DNA from: a virus
Length of the DNA stretch: 64,000 bases
Virus record (IMG/VR): IMGVR_UViG_3300009506_000025
Span: 1 to 64,000 of that record
Reading direction: 5' to 3' (one strand)
The notes under the pieces are model-generated. The model was given only the letters and a program-made list of their open reading frames with translations. It was not told the origin of the DNA and made no database searches. Shown one piece after another: positions 32,174 through 41,019 of this stretch. The translations under genes and the position numbers were made by a program. Within the stretch, counting starts at the first letter, position 1; each line of letters opens with the position of its first letter.

Positions 32174-32743
32174 ATGGGAATGACAAACCATTGCCTCCCG
32201 TTTCCCCGGGGTTCGACGTACTCGGACGGCGGGACACTGACGATGACGGACACCTTCAAGAACGACCTGCTGGGGCGGGTCTTCCTGACGCCCGATACCG
32301 TCCACGGCACGGGAAAGACCGTCGCCCTGCGTGTCGTGAAGAACGATACGGGCGCGGCGATTACGGTGGCCCGCAATCTCTGCGAGTTCGATGGCGCCGA
32401 CGCCTACGACTTCGGTCGAAAGGTGACCAGCTTCGGGAACAACCTTTCCGCCCAGGGCGCCGTCTGCAAACCGCTGGACGACGCCTACACCGTGGGGGCG
32501 AGCATCCCGGCCAACGACCTCTTCTACGTGATTGAGGAGGGCTACGCTACGGTCCTGACCGAGAGCGGGGCCGTCTCGCTCCCGAGGGGCACGGCTGTCT
32601 GCGCCAACGCGACCGGGACCCTGGACGGCGCCCGCGCCGCCGCGGGGACCTATGTGATCGGGACGATGGTGAATCCCTGCTACGCAGCGAGCACCAACGC
32701 GATCATCGACGTCAACGCCGGGCTCTTGAACGCCTCGGCCTAA
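32174..32743 (+). CDS. Probable head decoration / capsid-associated protein
   Basis: A strong SD (AAGGAG) precedes the ATG. The 189-residue product is beta-rich and has few charged residues: VFLTPDTVHGTGKTVALRVV, NDTGAAITVARNLCEF, GAVCKPLDDAYTVGASIPAND, YVIEEGYATVLTESGAVSLPRGTA. Such proteins directly after the capsid gene are usually minor head or decoration proteins. Exact family not recognised. Confidence 0.6.
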   Translation: MGMTNHCLPFPRGSTYSDGGTLTMTDTFKNDLLGRVFLTPDTVHGTGKTVALRVVKNDTGAAITVARNLCEFDGADAYDFGRKVTSFGNNLSAQGAVCKPLDDAYTVGASIPANDLFYVIEEGYATVLTESGAVSLPRGTAVCANATGTLDGARAAAGTYVIGTMVNPCYAASTNAIIDVNAGLLNASA

Positions 32744-32807
32744 CGACCCGATCCTTCAGCACGGCCCCCGGGCGGTCCCAACTGCCTCCCGGGCCCCCGG
32801 AGGGCCG
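32744..32807 (+). terminator. GC-rich intergenic hairpin after the capsid genes
   Basis: CCTCC at about 32785-32789 pairs with GGAGG (32799-32803), enclosing a CGGG/CCCG-rich loop; a larger pairing with the CCCCCGGG stretch at 32765 is also possible. No T-tract follows, so it may be an RNA stabiliser or cleavage site rather than a terminator. Confidence 0.3.
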
Positions 32808-33236
32808 GTGCTGATCGATCAGAGCAAAGCGATGTTTGTACGCGACCTTCATAACCAGCCTGTTCCGGAGAATCTCCAAGACATCTTCGCTGGTCTGGAG
32901 TGCATCAAGCGGTGGTCGAAGAGGATGCAGGAAATGATCGCCCAGCTGGGCAGCCTGGCTATGGAGCCCTACGGGAGGGCGATCGATTACGAGTGGGCGA
33001 GGGTGGTCTTGCTGGAGGTGGTGGCGCACGTCGCCGATGCTGCCCCGGCCAGGCCCTGTCGCTGCGAAGCCTTTGATCTGTCATGCGAGCTATGCCATGG
33101 GAGCCGCTGGTACAACCGAGCAGACTACTACCGCACACTCCGCCCTCGTCACGGTGACGGGGATCTATCGCAGGCCCTGGACGACGCGCCTACGGAGCCC
33201 ATCGCTTCGTGCGGTGGTTCAGTTCGAGGGCGGTGA
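32808..33236 (+). CDS. Hypothetical head-region protein with zinc ribbon
   Basis: GTG start (an in-frame ATG at 32832 is the alternative). The 142-residue product has an N-terminal helical part and then PARPCRCEAFDLSCELCHGSRWYNRADYY (four Cys near residues 84-97), a zinc ribbon. The rest (SQALDDAPTEPIASCGGSVRGR) overlaps the next ORF in another frame. It is of unknown function; position between capsid and packaging genes suggests a head-joining or completion protein. Confidence 0.55.
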   Translation: MLIDQSKAMFVRDLHNQPVPENLQDIFAGLECIKRWSKRMQEMIAQLGSLAMEPYGRAIDYEWARVVLLEVVAHVADAAPARPCRCEAFDLSCELCHGSRWYNRADYYRTLRPRHGDGDLSQALDDAPTEPIASCGGSVRGR

Positions 33237-33432
33237 GATCGAGGTGGTCAGCAACGAGCAGGAGATCATGGACCGGCTCAGTGAGATCGGCGAGGAAAGC
33301 CTCGTGCGGATCAGTGGTGAACTGATCGAGCATCGCTGGAGCAGAGGAGATGGAGTAGAGCTGCGCCGTCACCAGATCAAACCGAACGAGATTGTGGTCA
33401 TCCGCAACGCCAGACACCCTTCACAGACGTAG
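33154..33432 (+). CDS. Hypothetical beta-rich protein, start uncertain
   Basis: The frame is open from 33037, but codons before 33154 run inside the previous gene. GTG at 33154 or at 33214 could start it. The solid part is AVVQFEGGEIEVVSNEQEIMD, SLVRISGELIEHRW and IVVIRNARH, a small beta-barrel-like protein. It ends eight bases before the small-terminase candidate. No family recognised. Confidence 0.45.
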   Translation: MTGIYRRPWTTRLRSPSLRAVVQFEGGEIEVVSNEQEIMDRLSEIGEESLVRISGELIEHRWSRGDGVELRRHQIKPNEIVVIRNARHPSQT

Positions 33433-33440
33433 GCGCGCCG

Positions 33441-33761
33441 ATGGAGAAGCTCAGCTCACCCTTGAACATTATCGATCGCCTCCGGCAAGAGGGCGTGGAT
33501 TACCGCACGGATATTCCCGCGGTGAGGGCCTGTGCGGTGGCCGCCTTCGGCGGCGCCAAAGGTCTCGCGGAGATGCTAGCGCAGGAGTACGAAGCCGCCC
33601 GCCCGGGGAGCGCGGTCCGAGCCAAGATCCTCACGACGATCCTCGATATGATCAAGGATGACCCAGGCGAGGAAGAGGAGTTCGATGACGAGGACTACGA
33701 AGCGGTCGATCGGCTGATCTCGGGGGGGTCGCCAGGAGGTGCCAATGGCGATTCCACTTGA
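33441..33761 (+). CDS. Candidate small terminase subunit / packaging-associated protein
   Basis: The 106-residue product ends 17 bases inside the large terminase gene. It has a helical N-terminal half (SSPLNIIDRLRQEGVDY, AFGGAKGLAEMLAQEYEAA), a second helix (AKILTTILDMIKDD), and an acidic tail (EEEEFDDEDYEA). Small terminases are often this size, helical and next to TerL, but I cannot see a clear HTH. So the assignment rests on position. Confidence 0.45.
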   Translation: MEKLSSPLNIIDRLRQEGVDYRTDIPAVRACAVAAFGGAKGLAEMLAQEYEAARPGSAVRAKILTTILDMIKDDPGEEEEFDDEDYEAVDRLISGGSPGGANGDST

Positions 33762-35484
33762 TATGTCGGCCCTGGTCGCCCGGACCTCCTCGGCGCCTCG
33801 CCTGGACGCCGGGGCGATGACCTCGCAGATAGCCTACCTGGCTAGTCGAGCCAGCCGCCGCCGCAAGATCAAGAAGATCCTCGCCCGGCACATGGAGGGG
33901 CTGAGGCTGGTCCGCCCGCTTCCACACCTGGAATGCTTTCACCGATCAGGAAAAGCCTGGAGGATAATCGACGGCAGCAACCGCTCCTCGAAAACCATGA
34001 GCGCCTGCATTGAGCTGTGCCGGGCGATCCTCTCCGCTGACCCCTACAAGAAGTACATTCCCTACCAAGGGAACGTGATTGTCGTAGGGATGAAACTCGA
34101 CCATGTCGAGATGATCTGGAGGAAGTGCGCCATGCCGGGCGCCTTCAAGATCATCCGAGACGAGATCAACGGGCTCTATCGGGCAGTTCGCCCTGACCCC
34201 AACGATCCCCTCCATCTCGATCCTTACGACGAGGCGTACCGGGAGAAGTGGCGGGACGGTCCACCGTTGATCCCCGCCAGGATGATCAGGGGTAACATCG
34301 CCTGGGAGGATCGGGCCAGGGCAATCCCCTCCTTCGCCAAGTTCGCGACCGGATGGCAGATCCACTTCCACTCCTCGAAGTCCGTCCCCCCCCAAGGCGA
34401 CCACTACCACTTTGCCCTGCTCGATGAGGAACTCCTCAACCCGATGTTCCTCACGGAGATCCGCCGCGGACTGGTGGCCCTGGACGAGCCGGTCGATCAG
34501 CGCCCCCGAGGGATCTGGTCCGCTACCGCCCAGACCACCAACCCCGAGCTGCTGCGGATGCGGGAGCAGGCCGATGCCGGATCGGCGCGGGTGGACGCCT
34601 TCCAGGCCCTGATCAAGGACAACCCCTACGTCCCCGACGAGGAGAAGCAGGCTTTCCACGATTCCCTGAGCCCCGAGGACCGGAGGGTCCGCTACTACGG
34701 CGAGTACACTCTGGCCGGGATGCGGTGCTACCCCAACTTCGATGCCCAGACGATCCACGGCTACGAGCCGATGGAGATCCCGGATACCTGGTGCCGCTAT
34801 CTGATCCTCGACCCCGGGACCCGGCACTGCGGGACGCTGTTTGCGGCGGTCGATCCCCAGGAGGCCCACGTTTGGGTCTACGACGGTTTCGATCTCCAAA
34901 ACGGCGACCCGGCGACCTGGGCCCAGCGGATTGCCGCGCGCCACGAGCAGTTCCAGGCGGGGATCATCGACACCAAGGCGGGCAAGCAGCGCTCGATGGG
35001 GATGTCAAGCCAGACCGTCAACGTAGCCACCGCGTACTTCAGCGCCCTGAAGGACGAGGGTGTGCGGTTCATCCAGGAGGGACCTCTCTACGGGTTTTTT
35101 GCGGGCAGCGAAGATCAGCCGGGCAGGCAGACCGCGCTCCAGACCTGGCTGACGATCAGGGAGCATGGTCCGTTCTCCGGGACCTGCAAACTCCAGGTAG
35201 CCCGGGGAGCGATTCCCGAGCTTGAGGATCAGGTCCGCTTCGCCCACATGGACCTCCAGAACCCGGATCGGCGGGCCAAGCCTAAGTGGAATCGCTTCCA
35301 GGAGGACTTGCTGGTCTGCCTGGAGTACCTGGCCGCCTTCGAGCCCCGCTACTTCGCGCCGAAGATCGTCGAGGACCCGCGAGGGGCGGAAGTCTACTGG
35401 CAATACAAGAACTCAAGACGGGTCCACGCCCGCCGTCGTGCCGCCACTTCCAGCCAGGCGAGTTCGATGATCGAAATGGGCTGA
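33745..35484 (+). CDS. Large terminase subunit (TerL), packaging ATPase-nuclease
   Basis: The product is 579 aa. IDGSNRSSKT (residues 75-84) is the Walker A-like loop, HFALLDEEL (222-230) the Walker B with catalytic Glu, and SATAQTTNPE (motif III-like) near 262. CRYLILDPGTRHCGTLFAAVD (about 347-367) starts the RNase H-like nuclease with its first Asp, and IIDTKAGKQR (about 410) the second acidic strand. GGAGG precedes ATG 33745 by four bases. Motor subunit that packages phage DNA into the prohead with the portal. Confidence 0.87.
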   Translation: MAIPLDMSALVARTSSAPRLDAGAMTSQIAYLASRASRRRKIKKILARHMEGLRLVRPLPHLECFHRSGKAWRIIDGSNRSSKTMSACIELCRAILSADPYKKYIPYQGNVIVVGMKLDHVEMIWRKCAMPGAFKIIRDEINGLYRAVRPDPNDPLHLDPYDEAYREKWRDGPPLIPARMIRGNIAWEDRARAIPSFAKFATGWQIHFHSSKSVPPQGDHYHFALLDEELLNPMFLTEIRRGLVALDEPVDQRPRGIWSATAQTTNPELLRMREQADAGSARVDAFQALIKDNPYVPDEEKQAFHDSLSPEDRRVRYYGEYTLAGMRCYPNFDAQTIHGYEPMEIPDTWCRYLILDPGTRHCGTLFAAVDPQEAHVWVYDGFDLQNGDPATWAQRIAARHEQFQAGIIDTKAGKQRSMGMSSQTVNVATAYFSALKDEGVRFIQEGPLYGFFAGSEDQPGRQTALQTWLTIREHGPFSGTCKLQVARGAIPELEDQVRFAHMDLQNPDRRAKPKWNRFQEDLLVCLEYLAAFEPRYFAPKIVEDPRGAEVYWQYKNSRRVHARRRAATSSQASSMIEMG

Positions 35485-35503
35485 AGCTGAAGGAGAATCT
35501 GCA

Positions 35504-35953
35504 ATGAGGGAGGAATTCGTTTATCCCGACATCAGAATGGGAATGTTCGTCGAGGTGAGCAACGATCCCAGCCGGAGCGACCGGATGCTGGGGATCGTGA
35601 TCGACCCGAAGAACGAGTGCGCCGACATCTGCACGATCACCCGAACCGGGCTCGGGATGCGCCGAAACTGTTGGTACGAGGGCGACCCCCGATGTGACCA
35701 CGAGCTTGAGCACTTCCACAGGAACCAGTCCGGGGTGTTCAACATCGCGCCCAGGGAGCTGGAGATCATCCACCTCCGCGAGGACCTCGACAAACTGACG
35801 CAGGAACTAGAGGAGGCGAAAGCGAGGGAGGCCGTCAAGCCACTCCGGAAGCAAGATCCTCCGCAGATTGCCGAGGCCGCTGACCTCCCCGCGCCAAAGC
35901 GCAAGGGACGCCCCCCCAAGAGCACCCGACCAGAACCGGTGATCGCCCAATAG
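35504..35953 (+). CDS. Hypothetical protein between TerL and portal
   Basis: The product is 149 aa. The N-terminal ~85 residues form a mixed domain (PDIRMGMFVEVSNDPSRSD, CADICTITRTGLGMRRN, with four Cys and two His near 45-70), then one helix (HLREDLDKLTQELEEAKAREA) and a basic Pro-rich tail (KRKGRPPKSTRPEP, an AT-hook-like GRPPK). It may bind DNA near the packaging machine, but this is speculation. Good SD (AAGGAGA) before the ATG. Confidence 0.55.
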   Translation: MREEFVYPDIRMGMFVEVSNDPSRSDRMLGIVIDPKNECADICTITRTGLGMRRNCWYEGDPRCDHELEHFHRNQSGVFNIAPRELEIIHLREDLDKLTQELEEAKAREAVKPLRKQDPPQIAEAADLPAPKRKGRPPKSTRPEPVIAQ

Positions 35954-35972
35954 TCACCCCCGGACTTGACCT

Positions 35973-37856
35973 ATGGACATCCAGGGATTTCTCCAGTCGA
36001 TTACTTCGCTTTGGCTGAAGCAGATCGAGATCTGCGAAGAGTCCAAGGAGGCCAAGTTTGGCAAGACCGCGCGCCGCCTCTGGGACTTCCTGGGAAAGTC
36101 CTACCGCCAACTCTACCTGGAAGGGGAAGGTGACCTAGCCTTTGCCAACGCGCGCAAACCGCTCTACAAGAGCAGGATCAGCAAGTCCGCCGAGGCCGTG
36201 GCGATCCTGGTCCCCTGGGTCCTGAGCCAGTTGCCCCACCGCCGCGTCACCCCGCGGCGCCCGGCCCTCTCCCTAGAACTCCAACAGATGGTCCCGCAGG
36301 CAGCTACGCTGCGGCAGGCGATCGATCAGCAAGACCTCCTGGGGGCGTATCTCCTGGAGTGGTTCTTGAACTACACGGTCAACGAGTTCGGGCTCAAGCG
36401 GGAGGCCCGCACTGCACTACCCGAGGCGTTCGTTAAGGGGCGAGGGATTCTCTGGCACGAGATGGTAGACTCGGCGGCGGGGCTGATTCCCTCCAGCCAA
36501 TTCGAGTCGGTAGATAATCTCCTGATCGACAGCGATGCCATCAGGCCCAAGGATGCGGGATTCATCATGCGGGGCCGGGACATCAGCGTCTGGAAGCTGT
36601 CCGAGATCTCCGGGCTGCCGCGGGAGTATCTCCGCGGCGTAGCCAAGTCCGGTTTCAGAAAGGCCAGCGGGGGCGGGACCGGAAAAGAGGACCGCGACGT
36701 CTGCCGATGCTACGAGGTCTATTCCAGGGTGGGAATCGGGCACTGGCTCGATCGCAGCGACGATGCACTGAAACGATTGGGCGACATTCTCGACGACATA
36801 GGACGCCATATCCACCTGATGGTAATGGACGGCGTACCGTTCCCGCTGAATCTCAATCCCGCGAATCTGACCTTGCTCGATGAGCCGATCAGTGAGATCG
36901 GGGACCGGCTCCGCTGGCCGATCCCCTTCTGGGCCGATATGTCGGAGAATCCCTGGCCCTACAGCGCCCTGGACTTCTACCCGCACCAGGCAGACCCCTG
37001 GGCGACGTCCCCGCTGGAGCCCGGGCTGCCGATGCAGGTCTACCTGGACCACTTGTATTCGTTCGCGATGAGCCGGATCGCGATCACCAGCCGCAACATC
37101 GGGTTCGTGGCTAAGGCCCTGGAACAGGCGGCAAGGGATGCAATCGAGGCCGGTAACGATCTGACGCTCGTGCCCGTGGATGGGGAGCCGGGACTGGAAC
37201 TCGATAGGTTCTTCAAGATGCTGGAGTTCCCTAAAACCAACGAGGACCTCTGGACGATCGCCGCGATGGTCGAGCGGGCCTACGAACGGGCCACGGGGCT
37301 CGACCCCAGGCTCTATGGGTCGCAGGGCGAGACGCAGTTGCGATCCGCCAAGGAGGCGGCGCTGCTGGAGTCGCACGTCAGCTCACGCCCCGATGACTAC
37401 GCCGACGCCACGGAGGATTGGCTTTCCGCCGCCGCCGGAAAAGAGCAGCAGATGGCCCGCCAGATGGTGGATCATACCGTCGTGGCCCCGATCTTCGGCG
37501 AGCAGTTGCCAGCAGAGAACGACCCCAATCCGATCTTCGGCCCACTTACGGAGAAGTGGCTGGAGCTGGTCTATACCGAGGACCCCTTCACGGCCGCGGC
37601 CCAATACGCCTGCCGAGTTGAGGCAGGGCAGGCCCGACGGCAGAACAAGGCCAAGGACCTCGCCGACGTTGAGCAGACGATCCAGACCCTGGGCCAGCCC
37701 CTGGTGGCACTGGCCTTGCAGGGCCTGCCGGGGCCGTTCAACGCCCTGATGGAGATGATGGGGGAGGCCCACGGAATCGACGTGACGAAGTTTATGATCC
37801 CCGAGGGCTTCCGTCCGGCGGGGCAGGAAGAGGAAGGCGCTGAAGGAGAAGTCTGA
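35973..37856 (+). CDS. Portal protein
   Basis: The product is 627 aa, in the normal position after TerL. The N-terminal part (WDFLGKSYRQLYLEG) and the central domain (RGILWHEMVDSAAGLIPSSQFESVDNLLIDSDA, with MRGRDISVWKLSEISGLPREYLRG) have the alternating aromatic and charged pattern of podovirus and siphovirus portals. The latter part (NLDEP, ALEQAARDAIEAGNDLTLVPVD, YERATGLDPRLYGSQGETQLRSAKEAA) fits the tunnel-loop/wing region. The last 25 residues are acidic. It forms the ring at the head vertex. Confidence 0.72.
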   Translation: MDIQGFLQSITSLWLKQIEICEESKEAKFGKTARRLWDFLGKSYRQLYLEGEGDLAFANARKPLYKSRISKSAEAVAILVPWVLSQLPHRRVTPRRPALSLELQQMVPQAATLRQAIDQQDLLGAYLLEWFLNYTVNEFGLKREARTALPEAFVKGRGILWHEMVDSAAGLIPSSQFESVDNLLIDSDAIRPKDAGFIMRGRDISVWKLSEISGLPREYLRGVAKSGFRKASGGGTGKEDRDVCRCYEVYSRVGIGHWLDRSDDALKRLGDILDDIGRHIHLMVMDGVPFPLNLNPANLTLLDEPISEIGDRLRWPIPFWADMSENPWPYSALDFYPHQADPWATSPLEPGLPMQVYLDHLYSFAMSRIAITSRNIGFVAKALEQAARDAIEAGNDLTLVPVDGEPGLELDRFFKMLEFPKTNEDLWTIAAMVERAYERATGLDPRLYGSQGETQLRSAKEAALLESHVSSRPDDYADATEDWLSAAAGKEQQMARQMVDHTVVAPIFGEQLPAENDPNPIFGPLTEKWLELVYTEDPFTAAAQYACRVEAGQARRQNKAKDLADVEQTIQTLGQPLVALALQGLPGPFNALMEMMGEAHGIDVTKFMIPEGFRPAGQEEEGAEGEV

Positions 37857-38392
37857 TGCCGACCTACCGATACCGATGCACCGGATGTGGGCACCTCGTC
37901 GAGGCGTTCCAGTCCGTCGAGGAGATGCGGCGGCGCCGGGACTCGATGCGATGCGTCCGTTGCGAGTCAAAGATGCAGTGGCTATTCCCCTGCCCCAACC
38001 TGAGCACCGAGACTAGCTTCATGGCCAACCGCAGCGACTTGGGCTTTGGGTTGGACGAGAAGACCCGCAGGCAGCGGGTGGCCAAGGCCAAGCGGGAGGG
38101 GATCGATATCGGCGGGAAGTTCTGGGCCCCGGAGCTGAATGCCTGGGTGGGATCGAAGGCGGAGGTCAAGGCCCTGGCCGCCGCCAAGGGACGCGGGGTG
38201 AACGGCCTGGTCCACGCCCCCGCCCCCGACCTCCCCCCGCCGGAGAAGAGACGCTACGAGGTCGCCGAAGACATCGTCCAGGATCGGGTCGCGGAGGTAG
38301 TGGAGGCCCACGGCGGAGACGTGACACCCAAGGAGGTCGCCCAGATCACCGAGGGGGTCCGGGAGAAGGCCCGAGGAAAGCAGTTTGACTAG
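37856..38392 (+). CDS. FmdB-type zinc-ribbon phage protein
   Basis: ATGC start overlapping the portal stop. PTYRYRCTGCGHLVEAFQSVEEM with CVRCESKM (about 8-45) is the FmdB/putative regulatory zinc ribbon (CxxC...CxxC). The rest is helical and charged: EKTRRQRVAKAKREGIDIGGKFWAPELN, and a C-terminal pair of helices. Many phages have this gene near the connector and its role is unknown to me. Confidence 0.65.
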   Translation: MPTYRYRCTGCGHLVEAFQSVEEMRRRRDSMRCVRCESKMQWLFPCPNLSTETSFMANRSDLGFGLDEKTRRQRVAKAKREGIDIGGKFWAPELNAWVGSKAEVKALAAAKGRGVNGLVHAPAPDLPPPEKRRYEVAEDIVQDRVAEVVEAHGGDVTPKEVAQITEGVREKARGKQFD

Positions 38393-38400
38393 GAGCGGTC

Positions 38401-39582
38401 ATGGCACTTCCCGAAGCCTACACCTACGGTGACGCGATCGACGCGCTGACGGACCTGGCGACGCCCTACGGACGCTCCGCGCCCCAGCCCACGATCCGCC
38501 GGGCGATCCGCATGGCCCGGGACGAGATCGCCGCCAGCTTCGGTTGGTCCTTTCTCCAGGAGAACGGTCGCGTCCTGCTACGGGCAGCCCAGACCGATGG
38601 GACAGTGGCCTACGACCACACCGGAGGTGCCACCTGCGAGAGGCAGGTTACGCTCACCCACGCTACCGCCACCTGGCCGACCTGGGCGATCAGCGCGGCG
38701 ATCAGGATCGGAACGACCGTCTGCGACGTCCAGGAGGTCAAGACGGATACAGTCCTCCAGCTCGATTCCGTGATGAACCCGGGGCAGGACATTGCAGCGG
38801 GCACGACCTACAGTCTCTACCCCAGGTGGTATCGCCTGCCCGCCGACTTCGCCGGGATGGTCCGCACCTACGAGGAGACGGCCTGGCGACTGGGCCGAGA
38901 GATCCCCTTTGAGGAGATGATCGCCCGGCAGAAATACCTCACGTCATCGGGTGACATCAACCTCTACGCGATCGGACCAACGCAGGACGAGATCGGGACG
39001 CAGGCGATCTACGTGGCCCCCCCCAGCGACACCACCGAGCCCATCGACTTCCTCTACCGACGGCGGCTGCGGGACCTGCGGTACACGGGGCACGACGCTC
39101 CGAACTTTGCGGGCACGGTAGCGGTGACGGCGGACTCCTACACGGTCACGGGAAGCGGTACTTCCTTCCAGACCGGGATGGTGAACTCGATCTTCCGGGT
39201 CTCCAGCAGCACGACGATCCCGACCGGACTGGAGGGGCTCAATCCCTGGGTGGAGCAGCGGGTGATCCGATCGGTGGAGTCCACGACCTCGCTCACCCTG
39301 GACAATGTGATCGCCACCAGCCGTAGCGGAGTGAAGTACGTTGTCTCCGATCCGATCGATGTCGCCCCGGGCGCCTGGAACGCATTCGTAGCCTGCGCCG
39401 CGAAGAACTACGCGATCGCCGTCAACCTGAAAGAGAAGGGCGAGTTGATCGCCCTCTGGAAAGAGGCCCTGCGAGTAGCCAGGCAGGCGGATTGCCGGAC
39501 CCTGGGGCCCAGCGTGATGCACATTGGCCCGGTGATCGCCGGCAGGATGGCCGACTCACAGGACCGGGAGGTGGTGGAGTAA
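38401..39582 (+). CDS. Connector / tail-tubular-type protein
   Basis: The product is 393 aa. The N-terminal helices (PTIRRAIRMARDEIAASFGWSFLQE) resemble the opening of gp4/tail-tubular-A type connector proteins, where one helix is followed by a W-x-F-L element. The middle is a beta domain: VTADSYTVTGSGTSFQTGM, VIRSVESTTSLTLD (Ig-like strand repeats). The C-terminus (AFVACAAKNYAIAVNLKEKGELI) is a helix again. Directly after portal and zinc-ribbon genes, as expected for a head-tail adaptor. Confidence 0.6.
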   Translation: MALPEAYTYGDAIDALTDLATPYGRSAPQPTIRRAIRMARDEIAASFGWSFLQENGRVLLRAAQTDGTVAYDHTGGATCERQVTLTHATATWPTWAISAAIRIGTTVCDVQEVKTDTVLQLDSVMNPGQDIAAGTTYSLYPRWYRLPADFAGMVRTYEETAWRLGREIPFEEMIARQKYLTSSGDINLYAIGPTQDEIGTQAIYVAPPSDTTEPIDFLYRRRLRDLRYTGHDAPNFAGTVAVTADSYTVTGSGTSFQTGMVNSIFRVSSSTTIPTGLEGLNPWVEQRVIRSVESTTSLTLDNVIATSRSGVKYVVSDPIDVAPGAWNAFVACAAKNYAIAVNLKEKGELIALWKEALRVARQADCRTLGPSVMHIGPVIAGRMADSQDREVVE

Positions 39583-39974
39583 TGGCAACCTACAGCGCCG
39601 ACAGCGACATCGTGGCCGTCTTCGGGAACGAGAGCGTCGACAAGTGGGCGGACCTCGACGGGGACGCCGACGCTGCCAAGATGACGGCCCGCAAACTGCT
39701 GGCGCGGAGCATCGCTTACGCCCATATCAACGACCTGGCACGGGAGACTCACTACACGATACCCCTGGCCGATGCCTCGGGGGCGGTCCCGGACACGGTG
39801 ACCAACTGGGAGGCAACCCTGGCGGGGATCTGGTTGTACGAGGCCAGCGGCACTATCGACTTCGACCCCCGCAGCGGGGCCCCCGGGCACCGTTTCACCT
39901 ATCTGGAATCGTCGATCAGACACACCCTGGAAGAGTTCCGCACGGGGCGACGGAAGATCGACGCGATGAGCTAA
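39582..39974 (+). CDS. Head-tail connector-like protein (gp6/Gp36 type)
   Basis: The product is 130 aa; ATG overlaps the previous stop (TAATG). The order of helices (VFGNESVDKWADLDGDADAAKMTARKLLARSIAYAHINDL) and a final helix (HTLEEFRTGRRKID) match the small all-helical connectors such as HK97 gp6 or phage Mu Gp36. 12 copies of such a protein normally join portal and tail. Confidence 0.6.
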   Translation: MATYSADSDIVAVFGNESVDKWADLDGDADAAKMTARKLLARSIAYAHINDLARETHYTIPLADASGAVPDTVTNWEATLAGIWLYEASGTIDFDPRSGAPGHRFTYLESSIRHTLEEFRTGRRKIDAMS

Positions 39975-39992
39975 TCTCTCAAGGAGACAAGC

Positions 39993-40496
39993 ATGTCCGA
40001 AGTGACGAGAATCAACGGGGACCTCGTGGTGATCGGGGCCTTCCTTGGGGCCACCGAGATCGCCTACCCGACAGGTTCGATCACCAATGCTGCCATCTCG
40101 GCGTCGGCGGCGATCGCGGCGTCCAAATCACAGCGATCGTTCCCGGCTACCGCTCAACAGAGTGGGACCGTGGCGGACGAGACGATCATCATCCACATCG
40201 TCCAGGGCAGCACGGGGATACTCAAGAGCTTCACCTGCTCCCAGGTCACCGCGCCCACCGGAGTCTCCACCTTCACGGTGGATCTCCAGAAGAACGGGGT
40301 CACGATGCTCTCCGCCCCAGTCACCGTAAACGCAGCCACCGGGGCGCTGGGCGAGGCTACGGGGACACTGACCGTGACGGCCCTGGCGGATGGCGACGTG
40401 TTGACCGTGGTGATCGACGCCACGGCAAGTGGGACCGACACTCCGGCCACCGGCGCCTTTGCCATGGCGATGATCGACGAAGACTACGCCTCGTAG
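39993..40496 (+). CDS. Structural-type beta-rich protein
   Basis: The product is 167 aa with clean SD (AAGGAG). ITNAAISASAAIAASKSQRS is a helix or turn rich in Ser/Ala, followed by a jelly-roll-like run of strands (ETIIIHIVQGSTGILKSFTC, VSTFTVDLQKNGVTMLSAPV, GTLTVTALADGDVLTVVIDA). Low charge and Ala/Thr richness are typical of head fibres and tail appendages. No family named. Confidence 0.55.
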   Translation: MSEVTRINGDLVVIGAFLGATEIAYPTGSITNAAISASAAIAASKSQRSFPATAQQSGTVADETIIIHIVQGSTGILKSFTCSQVTAPTGVSTFTVDLQKNGVTMLSAPVTVNAATGALGEATGTLTVTALADGDVLTVVIDATASGTDTPATGAFAMAMIDEDYAS

Positions 40497-40506
40497 GTCG
40501 AGATGA

Positions 40507-41019
40507 ATGGCGACCACCAACCCAATCCGACTGGTCCACGAGAAGATCTGGGCGATGCTCCGCGCCAATTCGGATCTGTTGGGTGCTACCGGGCTGGTGA
40601 CTGCGCCGAATCAGGTCGACTACACGGTCAGCACCCGCGTTCCTCCCCGCGATGTGGTGACTGAGGGAAAGACGCCTGAGATGGAGGTCGTCGCCTCCTC
40701 GATGCGACCCCATCTCCAGGAGACCAGCAGCGGGTCCTCCCTGGTAGTCCGCTGGGAGATCCGGGTCACCAGCGGCAGCGAGCTGTTTGCCAACCTGATG
40801 GACATCGAATGGGAGACCTACCGGGCCATGGAGGATTGGGAGACACACTTCTCGGTCCTGACCTGGGCGGAGAAACGATTCGTGACCCTCTGCCGCCCCC
40901 TGGCTAGCCGGGATACCCTGGGGACCCCTATGAGCCGGGGCATCCGGGGTTGGGTATGCGTCTGGGCCTGCGAGACCCAGCTTGACTTCACCACCAGCGA
41001 CATTGCGGTAGGGGCCTGA
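40507..41019 (+). CDS. Tail-completion / minor tail-type protein
   Basis: The product is 170 aa. VHEKIWAMLRANSDLLG and the following PNQVDYTVSTRVPPRDV, MEVVASSMRPHLQETSS, SSLVVRWEIRVTSGSELFANLM match the general layout of tail completion proteins of the gpU/neck type (an alpha-beta fold with a long beta hairpin). It ends on the ATG of the next gene. Assignment rests on shape and position. Confidence 0.5.
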   Translation: MATTNPIRLVHEKIWAMLRANSDLLGATGLVTAPNQVDYTVSTRVPPRDVVTEGKTPEMEVVASSMRPHLQETSSGSSLVVRWEIRVTSGSELFANLMDIEWETYRAMEDWETHFSVLTWAEKRFVTLCRPLASRDTLGTPMSRGIRGWVCVWACETQLDFTTSDIAVGA

